Assembly: GCA_963575745.1 (NCBI GenBank)
Contig: CAUYUJ010019937.1
Location: 262,062 to 326,061, forward strand
Direction: 5' to 3'
DNA: 64,000 nucleotides
Source: Prorocentrum cordatum
Taxonomy: Eukaryota; Sar; Dinophyceae; Prorocentrales; Prorocentraceae
Positions 40,550-50,853 of the stretch are shown piece by piece. The translations under genes and the position numbers were made by a program. Position 1 is the first letter of the stretch. Every line of letters begins with the position of its first letter. The notes under the pieces were generated by a model. The model searched no databases. It was not told the origin of the DNA and saw only the letters and a list, made by a program, of their open reading frames with translations.

Positions 40550-41158
40550 GAGGAAAAGTGGCGTGGGGGGAGGGGGGAGCGCGGGGGGAGGCCGTAGGCG
40601 TGGGGAGTTTGCACCACGAGGAGTTTGCGGGCGGTCTCAGGTACCGAAAACCGTTGTATTGCAATGTGGGCGGTCAGGTTCGGTTGCCAATGGGGGGGCA
40701 GAAACTATTGGGACGATGGCCAACACGTGGTCTTCGCACTTTGAGCAGGGCGTGCTCTGTCTCGCCGCACGCGCTGACCCGTTTGAGCGAAGATAGTCGA
40801 CCAAACAACGGTCGCTTGTTTCGTTTCTTCTTTCAAGGTTGTTGCCTGCACGCCGACGCACCGTCGGTAGAACCCAGTCACGTTTCGACTGCGTCTGCTC
40901 CACGGGGCCGACGCGGGCACCAACCCATTCGTGTAGTGTGAGATCCGTGGCGGGCGCTTTCTGGCCATACCGCTCGGGCAAAACCGTGTCGCGCGCGCCG
41001 TCGAGGGGTTCCATCTGGAGCCAGCGCCGCCTGGCTCGGCTGGCAGGCCGCGAGGCTCCGCTAGCGCGGGGCCCCGCCAGGGCGACAGGACCCTGCCAGA
41101 TTTGGGCTGCAGAGCCAGATGTGGGCTGGGCCAAGGCCTGGGAGCCCCCCGACGCCCT
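40550..41158. other. Unassigned sequence
   Basis: Several frames are open because of GC-richness. I see nothing recognisable. Confidence 0.3.
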
Positions 41159-41159
41159 G

Positions 41160-41330
41160 GAGGGAGGAAGACGAGGAGGAGGAGGAGGAGGAGGGGGAGG
41201 AGGAGGAGGAGGGGGAGGAGGAGCGAGGCGCGAGGAGGAGGAAGAGGAGGAGGAGGAGGAGAAGCGAGGAGGAGGAGGAGGAGGAGGAGGAGGAGGCCGA
41301 AGGGCGAGGAGGAGGAAGCGCAAGGAGGAG
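41160..41330. repeat. (GGA)n tract
   Basis: Purine-rich GGA repeats with GCG interruptions. Confidence 0.9.
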
Positions 41331-41384
41331 GATGCCCTCACACATAGATTGAGCCTGGTGGGGGCTGCGGGCAAGGTGTACATA

Positions 41385-41560
41385 CGTATCCACTGTGGCT
41401 TGGATGTTCTGGGAAGGGGCGCCGAAAGGCCGAGGCGCGGTGGATACGGTTAAACATCTAGCCATTGGGGGCCAGATTTGTATCAATATCCACTGCGCCT
41501 CGGGGGTCTGGGGAAGGGAGCCCGAAACTCCAAGAAGTAGTCGCTATGGATACACATCTT
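41385..41560. repeat. Tandem duplication of about 105 bp
   Basis: TATCCACTGTGGCTTGGATG...CTGGGAAGGGGCGCCGAAAG and TATCCACTGCGCCTCGGGGG...CTGGGGAAGGGAGCCCGAAA are successive diverged units. Confidence 0.6.
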
Positions 41561-41649
41561 CGTCACAAGTGAACTTTGCAGCGCAGTTTCTCCAACATCG
41601 GCGGGGCCGGGTTCATTTTGCCACGCGCAGAGGGGTGGCAGGGGGAAGG

Positions 41650-41760
41650 GGAGAAGGCTTCCTAGAAGCACCCCTGCTTCTTGGAAGGCGCGGGCCTTGT
41701 CTATAGAGGTAAGGCATGCGCCTTCTAAGACGCAGCCTCTTCCCCCCTCTCCCATACCTC
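41650..41760. repeat. CTTCTTRGAAGGCGCGGGCC hairpin repeat, copy 1
   Basis: CACCCCTGCTTCTTGGAAGG, a short loop with TCTATAG, then GCGCCTTCTAAG and CAGCCTCTT. The same order occurs at 42965-43090, where the hairpin is more perfect. Confidence 0.65.
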
Positions 41761-41939
41761 CTCGTGCGCGACGCCATGGGAGTCAACCGCGCGAGCTCCC
41801 TTGCGAGGGCGCTCGCGCGTAGGCGCCCTCCCTCTTCTCCACTCTCGATCGGCGACAGAAATCACGAGGTGGACAAAGACCGGCAGCAGTTCCCGAACAC
41901 TTTGGGCCTCCGAGAAGCCTTCCCGCCTCCACCTACCCT

Positions 41940-42099
41940 CACGTCGGGCATGCCCCTCCACATGAGGAGCATTCAAAAATTGTCACACACACACAGAAAT
42001 AGTATGGGGACGTGTTTGCGACTATTTCGCATTATTTGTTGATCTTTCATTAATTATTTTTCCTCCAAAAACAGCCTGTAGGAGGACATGCCTGACCTA
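41940..42099. mobile_element. Family A inverted-repeat element, copy 6
   Basis: CACGTCGGGCATGCCCCTCC at the left and GGAGGACATGCCTGACCTAC at the right enclose an AT-rich core. The target duplication is unclear. Confidence 0.7.
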
Positions 42100-42307
42100 C
42101 GTAACCCTACCCCTCGGCGCGCGCCGCCGATCATTAGCGCCGAGCCGGGCCAGCCCGCGCCCGAGAGGCGCCGGCGCACCCGCCGTGCGGGGGGGTGCAG
42201 CCAGGTGCGCAGGTGGCTGCCCGCGGACACGCCGCAGGGCGCACAGGGCGTGCTGGACACGGCCGCCCGGGCAGGCGCCGCGCTCCTCTCCTGAGCCACG
42301 CGCAGAG

Positions 42308-42525
42308 GGGGGTCGGCCAAGAGGGGGGGCGATGCCAAGGGGGGGGGGGATATCATGGCGTGGGCCATGATGGTTCCCCACATTTCATGGCGCCTCTTCT
42401 TATTCCATTACGTCCCCTCGCCCTCCCCCTGGGCCGCGCACATGCCGCCGGCCATGATTTGCGCCCCCCCCCCCCCCCCTTTTGGACCCCTCCCCCATTG
42501 GCCGCCCCCGAGCAGAGGGGTGCAC
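42308..42525. repeat. GATATCATGGC palindrome repeat (family L), copy 2
   Basis: Collinear with 25137-25352. It includes a C18-like run near 42462-42480. Confidence 0.7.
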
Positions 42526-42960
42526 AGTCGAAGTCTATGGGAAGGACGGGCGGTAAGGACGCAAGGGCCTCGGACGCCGAAGTTGGCACTTCTTCGGCAG
42601 CGGGTTGCCAGCACCCTGAAGGGATGGCCTGTAAAAGCCGCGAATGACGGGCCGCAGAGGCAAGGACGCAAGGGTAGCCTAAGGACACCCGTGCCTCCTT
42701 ACTATGCGTTTTGACTGTATAGGAGCCTGTTTGTTTTTGTTCAAGGTCTGGACGATAACGGCCGTGATCGGCCCTCTCCCTCCCCCCCCTCCCGGATCAC
42801 GTCACTCTATGTTGCCCACATTCGCAACAATGTCCTACGGATGTTTCGATGATTTCCTGAGATTTCTGGCGGCCCCCCGCCTTCATGTGATCGGGGGAGA
42901 CGAACTTCCCCACCCTCCCCCGATCACGCCCGTTACCGCGAAGAATAACAGGCAGGCGTC
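42526..42960. other. Unassigned sequence
   Basis: Nothing recognised. Two GATCACG motifs face each other around 42830. Confidence 0.3.
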
Positions 42961-42964
42961 AGGG

Positions 42965-43090
42965 GGGGGAAGACTTCTAAACGCACCCCTGCTTCTTAGA
43001 AGGCGCGGGCCTCGTTTATAGATGAAGGCCCGCGCCTTCGAAGAAACAGCCTCTTTCTAAGAAGCCTTCCACCCTTCCCCATATCCCCTC
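42965..43090. repeat. CTTCTTRGAAGGCGCGGGCC hairpin repeat, copy 2
   Basis: TTCTTAGAAGGCGCGGGCCT and AGGCCCGCGCCTTCGAAGAA face each other across about 14 bp containing TTTATAGATG. Confidence 0.75.
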
Positions 43091-43149
43091 GTGCGCTCCG
43101 CGCTCCACTTGTCGAAAGAGAAACTTGCGCATTAGCGGGGACTTTCGAC

Positions 43150-43283
43150 GGTCCGCGCGCAGTTGTGGGATCGGCCCCGGGCCCCCCTGACGGTGTCTCC
43201 CGCGCCGCCCCTGATGCGCTCCTCGCGCCAGAGATCGTGGGGCGGGTGCCGATCCAAGAAATCCTCGCGGAGCTACGGAAGCT
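43150..43283. mobile_element. Foldback element of the GCGCTCCGCGCGGATTTCT family, diverged copy
   Basis: GGTCCGCGCGCAGTTGTGGG at the left and CCAAGAAATCCTCGCGGAGC at the right fit the family ends with many differences. Confidence 0.45.
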
Positions 43284-43320
43284 CATGTTTACGGAGAGGT
43301 TTCTTCCTCTCACGATGCCC

Positions 43321-43524
43321 CCTAGAGCGTGTCAGAGTAGATGGGGTCGGAGGATCACGCCGCATCGCTGATGCATCGACGAAGCGGCTTAATGTGGGGT
43401 TGGGTGGTATCCACGCGGACGTCGCCGATGCATCGCCGACGTCGTTGATGCATCGCCGATGCATCGGTGATGCATCGATGATGCGGCGCGATCCTCCAAC
43501 CCCATCCGCTCTGACTCCATCTAG
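43321..43524. mobile_element. Family D (GATGCATCGCC) inverted-repeat element, best copy
   Basis: The ends run CCTAGAGCGTGTCAGAG, ATGGGGTCGGAGGATCACG and, at the right, GCGATCCTCCAACCCCAT, CTCTGACTCCATCTAGG. The inverted arms are over 50 bp. Inside are GATGCATCGCC units, themselves near-palindromes. Confidence 0.85.
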
Positions 43525-44055
43525 GAGGTTTCTAGAGTCCCTGGGGCGAGGTCGGTGGTCCTCAAGACGGGTGTGTGCCCAGTGGCGGTGTGTGTGTGTG
43601 TGACAGAGGGGGGATGGGCTCAACGGTTCGAGGATAGAGGTTCGCGTTCTGGCAGTTGCTGGCAGTCCTGGGGCGCCTTCGTGGCAACGGCTGGATTCGC
43701 CCAGAAATTCTGGTCAGAACGCAGCTCAAAAGGCTCAGGGGGGGCGACAGGTTCCAGGTTCGAGGTTTTCGGCTGTTTTCGTCGGTTCTCTGCGGTTTTC
43801 CAGCCTCGGGATGCCTTCCGGCGGCAGCACAGGACAGGGGCCACATCTCGGGGGGGGGGGAGCACGTTTTCCAGAGGAGGGCGAGTTGAGTCAATGGCAG
43901 CTGTCCTTTGGGGGGCTCCTTCGCCACCACCGTTGGACGCAGCTCGGGCAACTCGTGCTTTAGGACTGGGAGGGGTCCGGGGAGCGATTTGGAATTCCCC
44001 ATATCCTCAGATGGGGTTCTTGTTATTACTCGGACGCCGCTGACTCCAGAGAACC
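43525..44055. other. Unassigned sequence
   Basis: Both strands have ORFs of 150-170 codons, but nothing supports either as a gene. A short (TG)n lies at 43591-43602. Confidence 0.3.
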
Positions 44056-44057
44056 AG

Positions 44058-44341
44058 AGAGAATGCACCTACTCATACACAGACTTACTCATATTCAGAC
44101 CTACTCATACTCATACCTTCTCATGGTCTGACTTACCCAACACACAACATGCAGGCCTACTCATACTCAGACTTACTCATGCTGGGGCTCCTTCATACCC
44201 AGACTTACTCATACCCAGACTCGTTCCCAGACCTGCTCATACACATACTTATTCATACTCAGACCTACACATACTCAGACCTTCTCATAGTCTGAGTTAC
44301 TCAACGCACGGACTGAAACCTAACTACTCATACTCAGACCT
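44058..44341. repeat. CTACTCATACTCAGAC minisatellite
   Basis: About 18 irregular units of 14-16 bp (TACTCATACTCAGACC and variants). The array resumes for one unit at 44608-44622, after the inserted element. Confidence 0.9.
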
Positions 44342-44607
44342 ACTACCCTCGTCAAAATTAACCTCAACAGTTGCTGGCACGTCATTTCGATTTCGGCACG
44401 CCCCTCAATGTCGACACGCCGCCCCTTCAATGTCGGGGCGAGGGCAAAGATAGTCTGACCGAAGTTGACTCGAAAGTTTGACGTCGACCGACATTGGAGG
44501 GGCGGCGCATGCAAGTACCCCGCACTCATCGATACTCGGCCACAGATCTTCCGACAAGCAGTTCAACCACGTCAGACATTTTTGAGGTTAATTTTGACGA
44601 GGGTTGT
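44342..44607. mobile_element. TIR element inserted in the CATACTCAGAC array
   Basis: ACCCTCGTCAAAATTAACC(TCAA) at 44345-44367 is the exact complement of 44582-44604, a 23-bp perfect inverted repeat. Nested inside are GCCGCCCCTTCAATGTCGG and CCGACATTGGAGGGGCGGC. Minisatellite sequence lies on both sides. No ORF is large enough for a transposase. Confidence 0.85.
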
Positions 44608-44626
44608 AGTCATACTCAGACTCGCA

Positions 44627-45400
44627 AAGGGAGCCGCCAGGGGTGTTTTCATGGGCCCGTTCGCGGCCAGTTTGTGGGGATGTCTCAGGCGGTTTGCTCG
44701 TTTTCATGCCCTATATCCTTGGCTTTCAGAACAAATTGTGAGGATGTCTCAGGCGGGGCGCTGGTTTCAGCACCCCTAAGGGGAGCCGCCAGGGGTGTTT
44801 TCACGGGCCCGTTCGCGGCCAGTTTGTGGGGATGTCTCAGGCGGTTTGCTCGTTTTCATGCCCAACATCCTTGGCTTTCAGAGCAAATTGTGAGGATGTC
44901 TCAGGCGGGGCGCTGGTTTCAGCACCCCTAAGGGGAGCCGCCAGGGGTGTTTTCACAGGCCCGTTCGCGGCCAGTTGGTGGGGATGTCTCAGGCGGTTTG
45001 TTCGTCTTCATGCCCAACGTCCTTGGCTTTCAGAGCAGATTTTGAGGATGTCTCAGGCAGGGCGCTGGTTTCAGCACCCCTGAGGGGAGCCGCCAGGGGT
45101 GTTTTCATGGGCCCGTTCGCGGCCAGTTTGTGGGGATGTCTTATGCGGTTTGCTTGTTTTCATGCCCAACATCATTGGCTTTCAGAGCAGATTGTGAGGA
45201 TGTCTCAGGCGGGGCGCTGGTTTCAGCACCCCTGAGGGGAGCCGCCAGGGATGTTTTCACGGGCCCGTTCGCGGCCAGTTTGTGGGGATGTCTCAGGCGG
45301 CTTGTTCGTTTTCATGCCCAACAAGCACCCCCAAGGAGAGCCGCCAGGGGGAAGGACACGGGCCCGTTCGCGGCCATTTTGCGGGGATGTCTCAGGCGGT
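44627..45400. repeat. 152-bp tandem array
   Basis: AGGGGAGCCGCCAGGGGTG starts units at 44627, 44779, 44931, 45083 and 45235, an exact 152-bp spacing, then shortened units to about 45400. Each unit contains two GATGTCTCAGGCGG motifs. Overlapping ORFs ending in CACCCCTAAG or CACCCCTGAG are repeat artefacts. Confidence 0.95.
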
Positions 45401-45519
45401 TTGCTGGTCAGTGCGCTGATGAACAGACGCTCGCTATGGCATGACATAAAACATGAGATGCACATATGGGGAGCTTCACGCAGTGAGTGATTGCGTTTCT
45501 TTTCAAGTCGCCTAACTCC

Positions 45520-45747
45520 GCAGAAGTGTGTGTCTGTGTGTGTGTTTGTGTGGCTCCTCCCCCCCGCCCGCGGCCGCCATGTTTGTCCAGTCCCCGCTCC
45601 TGCTCGCTGGCCAATTCGCTTCTCGGTGCCCCCATTTAGCTCTAGCGCCAGTGCAGCCAGCTCTGCCTCGTCGCCGACGACGAAGTACATGTGTGTGTGT
45701 GTGTCTGTGTCTGTGTCTGTGTCTGTTTCTGTGTCTGTGTCTTATTA

Positions 45748-45778
<31 letters not shown>

Positions 45779-45800
45779 TTGTGTCTCTGTGTGTTTTCCC
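45520..45800. repeat. (TG)n / (TGTGTC)n microsatellite
   Basis: TGTGTGTCTGTGTC repeats in two blocks (45523-45552 and 45687-45795), separated by a GC-rich stretch. Confidence 0.9.
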
Positions 45801-46204
45801 CGGCCGACTTACCCGTTTCTTTCTCTGCGTCTTCCCCGCGCCGCGGTCGTTCCCCACCCTCGGTCGGCACAGCCCAGTCCTATTCCACTGAAGGCAGGCA
45901 TCCCCCGCGTCATAAGAGTTGGAGGAGCCTCACATTCTTTCCTTCGCCCTGGTTTCACGGGAAAACGAAAAACATCACCCCTTCGCTGCTGCCTGCGCGG
46001 CCCCCTTGGGGAACACCTGGCACGCCCTGCTGGCTCTGGGCTGGGCCGCTCCCGCGCTAAATTCTTCGGGCTGGGCAGCCTGACTCCGCCGCGCACCGGC
46101 GCGAAGCGGCCGACTGCACCCCGCCTGTATCCGCCCGATTTGCGTTCGGTTCCGCCCTCTCGCTCGCCCTGCTTTTCGAAAAAATTCAAAGAAGAGACAA
46201 CGCC
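45801..46204. other. Unassigned sequence
   Basis: GC-rich with several open frames; nothing recognised. Confidence 0.3.
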
Positions 46205-46206
46205 GT

Positions 46207-46340
46207 AAGCATAAACGTTTGGCGCTCCGCGCGGATTTCTCGGATCCGCGTTGCGCTCCGCGCCGATTTGTCGGCCCCTCCGCCGCCGGCCGCTCCGCGC
46301 GCCAATGAAAGGAGGGCCCAGCGCAGATCTGGAGACGTTG
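46207..46340. mobile_element. Foldback element of the GCGCTCCGCGCGGATTTCT family, rearranged copy
   Basis: TTGGCGCTCCGCGCGGATTT is present at the left and partly repeated (GCGCTCCGCGCCGATTTGTC) 30 bp later. The right arm (CCCAGCGCAGATCTGGAGA) is diverged. Confidence 0.6.
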
Positions 46341-46344
46341 CACC

Positions 46345-46760
46345 TCGGCACGCATACGCATACTTTCATGGCCCGAGCGGCTCCCTCGCCCACCAAGGTG
46401 GGCGCGGGAGCCTTTCCGGCCGCCCCGCGCCTCGGCGAAACCTCGTTTCTCTGTGCCCCGGAGTGCCTCGGCGCGCCTCGCCGCTGCTTGGACCGCCGTC
46501 TGGGCCCTCTTGGCGGCCGCTGCCGCAAGAGCGCCGGCCCTCCTCATCTTGCCTGCATTGCGTTGATGGGGTTTCGGTGCAGAGGCACACGTTGCCGCCA
46601 ACGCGCCTTCTGAGGGCCACGAGGAGCGCGCGGCTCAGGATACAAAGCAGGCAATCACCGATCAAACGCGGATCCACAGATGTGAAGCGTAGTTCGTCTC
46701 TCTGCCCCTTGCTTCCGTATCCTCATGCATCCATCTCGTTTTTGTGTTTGTTCCTTTTTG
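46345..46760. other. Unassigned sequence
   Basis: No repeat partner or convincing gene. Confidence 0.3.
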
Positions 46761-47285
46761 TTATATCCGCAGCCGCTCCTCTTGTCTTGCCTTGCCCCCC
46801 ACCCGGCCTCCGTCTCCAATGATGGTGGCAATGGCGGCGATTGGCGAGGACGGTAATTGTGGTGATGCGACGGCGCAGATGAGTCGGATGGTGAGGAACT
46901 CCGCGCGCGCCCCATTGATGTAAATGCGTCGGACGTCCCATTGATAAAATGCGTCGAGCACCAAAAGGTTCTGTACATTTTTGTCCCGCGCGCGTGGCGC
47001 CGCGCGCGTAGCGGCGCGCGCGTGTGGCCCGATTGGTGCCGTTTGATGCAGAAGCGTGCGTTGGGCGCGTACAGTATCAACGCGGATGCACCGCGTGATG
47101 ACATGAGCACGGGGGTGTGGCCGATTTATTGTTCGCATACACGAACTCGCTGGTGAGAAGCGATTGCGTTCGCATGGGATCATTTGACATGGGCGCGGGG
47201 GCGATGATCGGTTGGCTGGGTTGGTGTGACGTCTCATGGAAAGTGCACGATGGGACAGACTAGTATGTAATCTACGATGTCCCAC
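46761..47285 (-). CDS. Possible small coding frame, function unknown
   Basis: A 174-codon minus ORF in non-repetitive sequence. Its second half (46820-46990) reads NVQNLLVLDAFYQWDVRRIY, INGARAEFLTIRLICAVASP and QLPSSPIAAIATIIGDGG, a mixed globular-looking composition unlike the repeat-derived ORFs. The first half is Arg/His/Pro-rich and less convincing. I recognise no domain. It could be part of an exon. Confidence 0.2.
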   Translation of the reverse strand: MGHRRLHTSLSHRALSMRRHTNPANRSSPPRPCQMIPCERNRFSPASSCMRTINRPHPRAHVITRCIRVDTVRAQRTLLHQTAPIGPHARAATRAAPRARDKNVQNLLVLDAFYQWDVRRIYINGARAEFLTIRLICAVASPQLPSSPIAAIATIIGDGGRVGGKARQEERLRI

Positions 47286-47339
47286 AGGGGGGCGACAACC
47301 TTTTGGGGGGCAGTGTGGCGGAGTACGTTTCTCCTCCTG

Positions 47340-47625
47340 AGCACGAGCGAGACGTGGTGGAAGCTCTGTGGCGCAAGCTGCGTGGTGTAAGCTGTGCGGC
47401 TTGAGCTATAACGCAATAGGCGTGGCGCGAGCGATGTGGCACGGGCCGCTCGGTGCCACGCGCGTGGCGCAAGCCCAGGCCCGTGGCGCCCGCAGGCGGC
47501 CAGGGGCGCGCCCCGCGCGACGCCTCGCAGGCATCTCCCCCGGCGCACGAGGCGGCCACGGGCGGCACCCACGAGGCGCCCCTCTGGCGGCAACGCGGCG
47601 GAACGTCGACGCACCCATCCAGCGC
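47340..47625. repeat. GTGGTGCAAGCTAT field with GC-rich tail, copy 1
   Basis: Irregular GTGGCGCAAGCTGC and GTGGTGTAAGCTGTG units (47350-47440), then a GCGCCC/CACGAGGCGCC-rich tail. The same two-part order is seen at 48180-48580. Confidence 0.6.
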
Positions 47626-47818
47626 TGTTTTGGGACTCTCAGATCCCAATCTGCTTCACGCGCCTTCTTACTGCAAGAATCGACCTGATTTTGCTGTGTT
47701 TTGCTGTTCTCTGGGAGGGCCTGGTTCCAATCCACTTTGTCCGCCTTTCTACTTTATGTTTTTACCTACTTCTTCCGACCGACGTGTAACGCTCGCTACC
47801 CAGGCCAAACACCCCTTT
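47626..47818. other. Unassigned sequence
   Basis: Short echoes (CCAATCTGCTTCACGCGCC against CCAATCCACTTTGTCCGCC) suggest an old 80-bp duplication. Confidence 0.35.
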
Positions 47819-47836
47819 CCCCCCCCCCCCCCCCAG
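47819..47836. repeat. C-run
   Basis: A run of about 16 C within GC-rich sequence. Confidence 0.9.
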
Positions 47837-48179
47837 GTAATGCTAACGATCGCATTGGGGGGGTGGCTTGGACCCCCCCCATACATGCCGTGGTGCGCAC
47901 AGGCTGTTGGTGCGCCTTTGGCGCGGACGCACCCTGGCGGGTGCACGCCGCGGCCCCCCCCCTCCCCGGGGAAACGACCGTTACCCAGGAGAGAAGAAGG
48001 TCTCCAATGCCAGCATTGTCTGGGAGCAAAAGCGAGTTGACCGTCCGATTGGACCTAGAAATTCCAACCAGGCGCAGGGGTTAACTGATCTCCCGCGAAC
48101 ATGACCGCCAAATGACTAGTCATTACGCGCGATCTGATGCATCACAAAGTGTGAGCGATGTGAAACAGCATATATGCCA

Positions 48180-48585
48180 CCGTGGACCTCAAAGTGTGAG
48201 TTATTGCATTGCGGAGGTGGAAGTTTTGCGGTGTCAGCTGTGTGGTGTTAGCTAGAGGTGGAGGCTATGCGGTTCAAGTTGTGCATTGCAATGCATGTGA
48301 TGTGAGCTGGAGGTAGCAAGTGTGCGGTTTAGTATGTATGGTTTAATTTGTATGTTGTGAACTATGTGGTGCAAGCCATGTGGTGCAAACCATGTCGTTC
48401 AAGTCATTTGGTGTCAGCTATGTGGTGTACGGAATGCGCACGGGGCGCCCACGAGGTTGCACGGCCGGCAGCGCGGCGCAACTTCGGCCGACGCAATTAG
48501 CTCACGAGGCGTCCACGAGCGCCCGCGAGGCGGCATGGGCGGAAACGTGGCGCAACCTCGGCCGACCCGACGAATTATTTAGGCA
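48180..48585. repeat. GTGGTGCAAGCTAT field with GC-rich tail, copy 2
   Basis: TATGTGGTGCAAGCCATGTGG and related 14-15-bp units at 48190-48430, then CACGAGGTTGCACGG and CACGAGGCGTCCACGAGCGCC. Confidence 0.65.
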
Positions 48586-48824
48586 ACAGAGGTGATACCC
48601 TCGAACAAGCATTGTTTGGGCGATATCTGGCTTTCGTATTTGAGGTGTGCGTCCACGCACTTCAAGCATCCTGATACTCCAGCGAACCAGGGTCGGCAGC
48701 CATTAACGATCGCATAAGGCAAAGACAACAAACGCTCTCAATGGCAACAGGCAATTTACAAAACACATAGTTTCTCTATGTACATCGCAGCCAAAGTGCG
48801 GCGCGGAGCCCGTCGGCGTGGCAA
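48586..48824. other. Unassigned sequence
   Basis: Nothing recognised. Confidence 0.3.
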
Positions 48825-49415
48825 ATCTACCCATCTGCTTGCGACAAGTCCGGACACCGTCCCAGCCCACCATTGTGGGTGGCGACTTTTCGAGGGGGCA
48901 CGGGATGCCGTCACGAGTGACATCTCGTGTCTCTAAGCTTGAGAGAGCCGTAACGAGGATTACGGTGGTGATCACGATGATGAGATTGATAAGTGTGACG
49001 ATAATGTTGTTGCTGATGTTGATTCTGATGATGATGATGATGATGATGACGGCTACGACGACGACGTCGATGATGATAATGATAACGATTGTGATGGTGA
49101 TGATGATAATGGTGGTGATGATGGGGATGATGGCGATGGTGATGATCATGAGGATGATGATGATGTTGATGGAGGCGATGATGATGATCATGACGTTGAC
49201 GATAATGCTGATGGTGATGTTGCTGACGATTATGACGACGATGATGGTGACAATGATGATGACAATGGCCTTGGCGATTATGACGATGATAATGGTGATA
49301 ATAATGATGACGATGATGATGACGGTGATGATGATGGTGGTGATGATGATGATGGCGGCAGTGATGCCAAGGATGATGATGTTGTTGCTACTGCTGATTA
49401 TGATGGTGCTGATGA

Positions 49416-49506
<91 letters not shown>

Positions 49507-49520
49507 ACTGCTGATGGTGA
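48825..49520. repeat. CGTGACATCTCGTG repeat followed by a large (GAT)n tract (family W), copy 2
   Basis: CTTGCGACAAGTCC, GCCGTCACGAGTGACATCTC and GAGAGCCGTAACG, as at 14605-14760, then about 560 bp of GATGATG-rich triplets. Ile- or Met/Asp-rich ORFs of up to 330 codons are artefacts. Confidence 0.9.
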
Positions 49521-49544
49521 TGATGGACCTGGTTTTGTTCGTTT

Positions 49545-50010
49545 TGAGGCTGCCTTGGCCTCCTGTGAGGCAGTCTTGAAGGAGGCTCTTTGGGCCCTCT
49601 CGGGCCGTCTGGGGGCCCTCTTGCGCACGTCGTGGGGCCGTCTTGGCGCCGTCCGGGGCGGTCGAAGGGCCTTCTCGGGCCGTCTTGGGTCCCACGGGAA
49701 GCCTTCTAGGGCCGTCGTGGTGCCGTTTTGGATGCCTCGTGGCTCTTGGGCCGTCTTTCGCTGACAGCGGCTCGAAAAGGCGAGAATGCTAAAACCGTCC
49801 ACACTGGAGGGAAATGAATGATGTTGGTTTCCTCGGAATTTGTTGGAGGTCCTATTGTGGCCATTCTGGGCCCTCTTGGAGACATCCTTGGCCCTATTGA
49901 ATCAATGTTCGGCCGCCTTGGGGCCTGCTTTGGCCGTCTTCGAGCCATCTTTGGCCATCTTGGTGTTCTTGTCTGCCTGCGCGGGTCGTCTTGGAAGCTT
50001 GGGACGCAGA
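49545..50010. repeat. CTTGGG-type field with conserved core
   Basis: CCGTCTTGGG and CCCTCTTGG units. The core at 49763-49850 (CTCGAAAAGGCGAGAATGC, then GATGTTGGTTTCC) aligns with 10871-10950 and 16903-16950. Confidence 0.75.
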
Positions 50011-50079
50011 TCCATCGTTTTCAACGAGTGGTCGTGGCTTGGGAGGCCCCGGAACGCTTGGGAGCAGCGCCTGGGAATG

Positions 50080-50310
50080 TGTGAAGTGCGCGATCCTCGA
50101 GCGGGTGCGCGTGGGATGAGTGTCTAGGAATTAGCAGCCATGCGGGAAGCGCAACCTCCTCGTGCGTGCGCGCATGGGATGAGAGTTCAGGCATTAGCTG
50201 CCATGTGGGCAGTGCACCATCCTCGAGCGGGCACGCGTGGAAGGGGGCATTCGGCAGGAGTTGTCACGGCGGAAGTGCACCATCCTCGAGCGGGCACGAG
50301 GGAAGTGGCC
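50080..50310. repeat. 63-bp tandem repeat
   Basis: Four units share TGCACCATCCTCGAGCGGGC or its variants, starting near 50085, 50147, 50211 and 50274. Confidence 0.8.
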
Positions 50311-50853
50311 ACAGAAAGGGGGGGCGATGCATGCAACAGTCCGCAGGTAGAGGGGACTGGGGCCTTTTTAGATCACAGTATAGCCTTACCAGGCAGCTCC
50401 TGGCATTCGTCCACGCCTCCCCGTGCCAGGGGGCACGGTGGCGGATCGCATCGCCGAGATGTCCAGGGAAAACGGAGTCCCAGCGCTCATGTGCAAAGAT
50501 ATGGGGGGGTGGGGCTCCTGGTGGCCAAGTCTGGAAAACTCGAACCCAAGAATGTTGCCATCCCTTGGGGGCGCATCTTTCGCTTGCTGGACAATCGGCG
50601 AACTTCTCCAGGTCAGGGCTCTCTGCGTACCAAAACAATGCGGCACATGACTGATATCAATTGGGCTGGGCTGTGCGATTGCCGTTGTCTTGGCATGCGT
50701 CCTGCAGTTGAGTCGGACGTTCGCGGCGGTGCCCGTTCTCACGTCAGCAGTGTGTTTTTCTTCCGGCCACGCCCTTCATGGCCTATGATTGCGCTTCTTG
50801 CGTTAAGCGCTCCTTTGTTGCGCCCCTCTCCTCCCTCAGGTGTGCGAAGTTAA
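50311..50853 (+). CDS. Doubtful open frame, function unknown
   Basis: The plus ORF (open from 50140, stop 50853) leaves the 63-bp repeat at about 50311. It then reads VAKSGKLEPKNVAIPWGRIF, RLLDNRRTSPGQGSLRTK and ESDVRGGARSHVS. The last motif is also read, in frame, in the ORF at 60079-60456, because the DNA is duplicated. Most differences between the copies nearby change amino acids. I recognise no family. Confidence 0.18.
   Translation, partial: TERGGDACNSPQVEGTGAFLDHSIALPGSSWHSSTPPRARGHGGGSHRRDVQGKRSPSAHVQRYGGVGLLVAKSGKLEPKNVAIPWGRIFRLLDNRRTSPGQGSLRTKTMRHMTDINWAGLCDCRCLGMRPAVESDVRGGARSHVSSVFFFRPRPSWPMIALLALSAPLLRPSPPSGVRS

Noticed and set aside
48703-49695. 330-codon Ile-rich ORF resembling a membrane protein
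   Set aside because: It is a translation of the GAT microsatellite.
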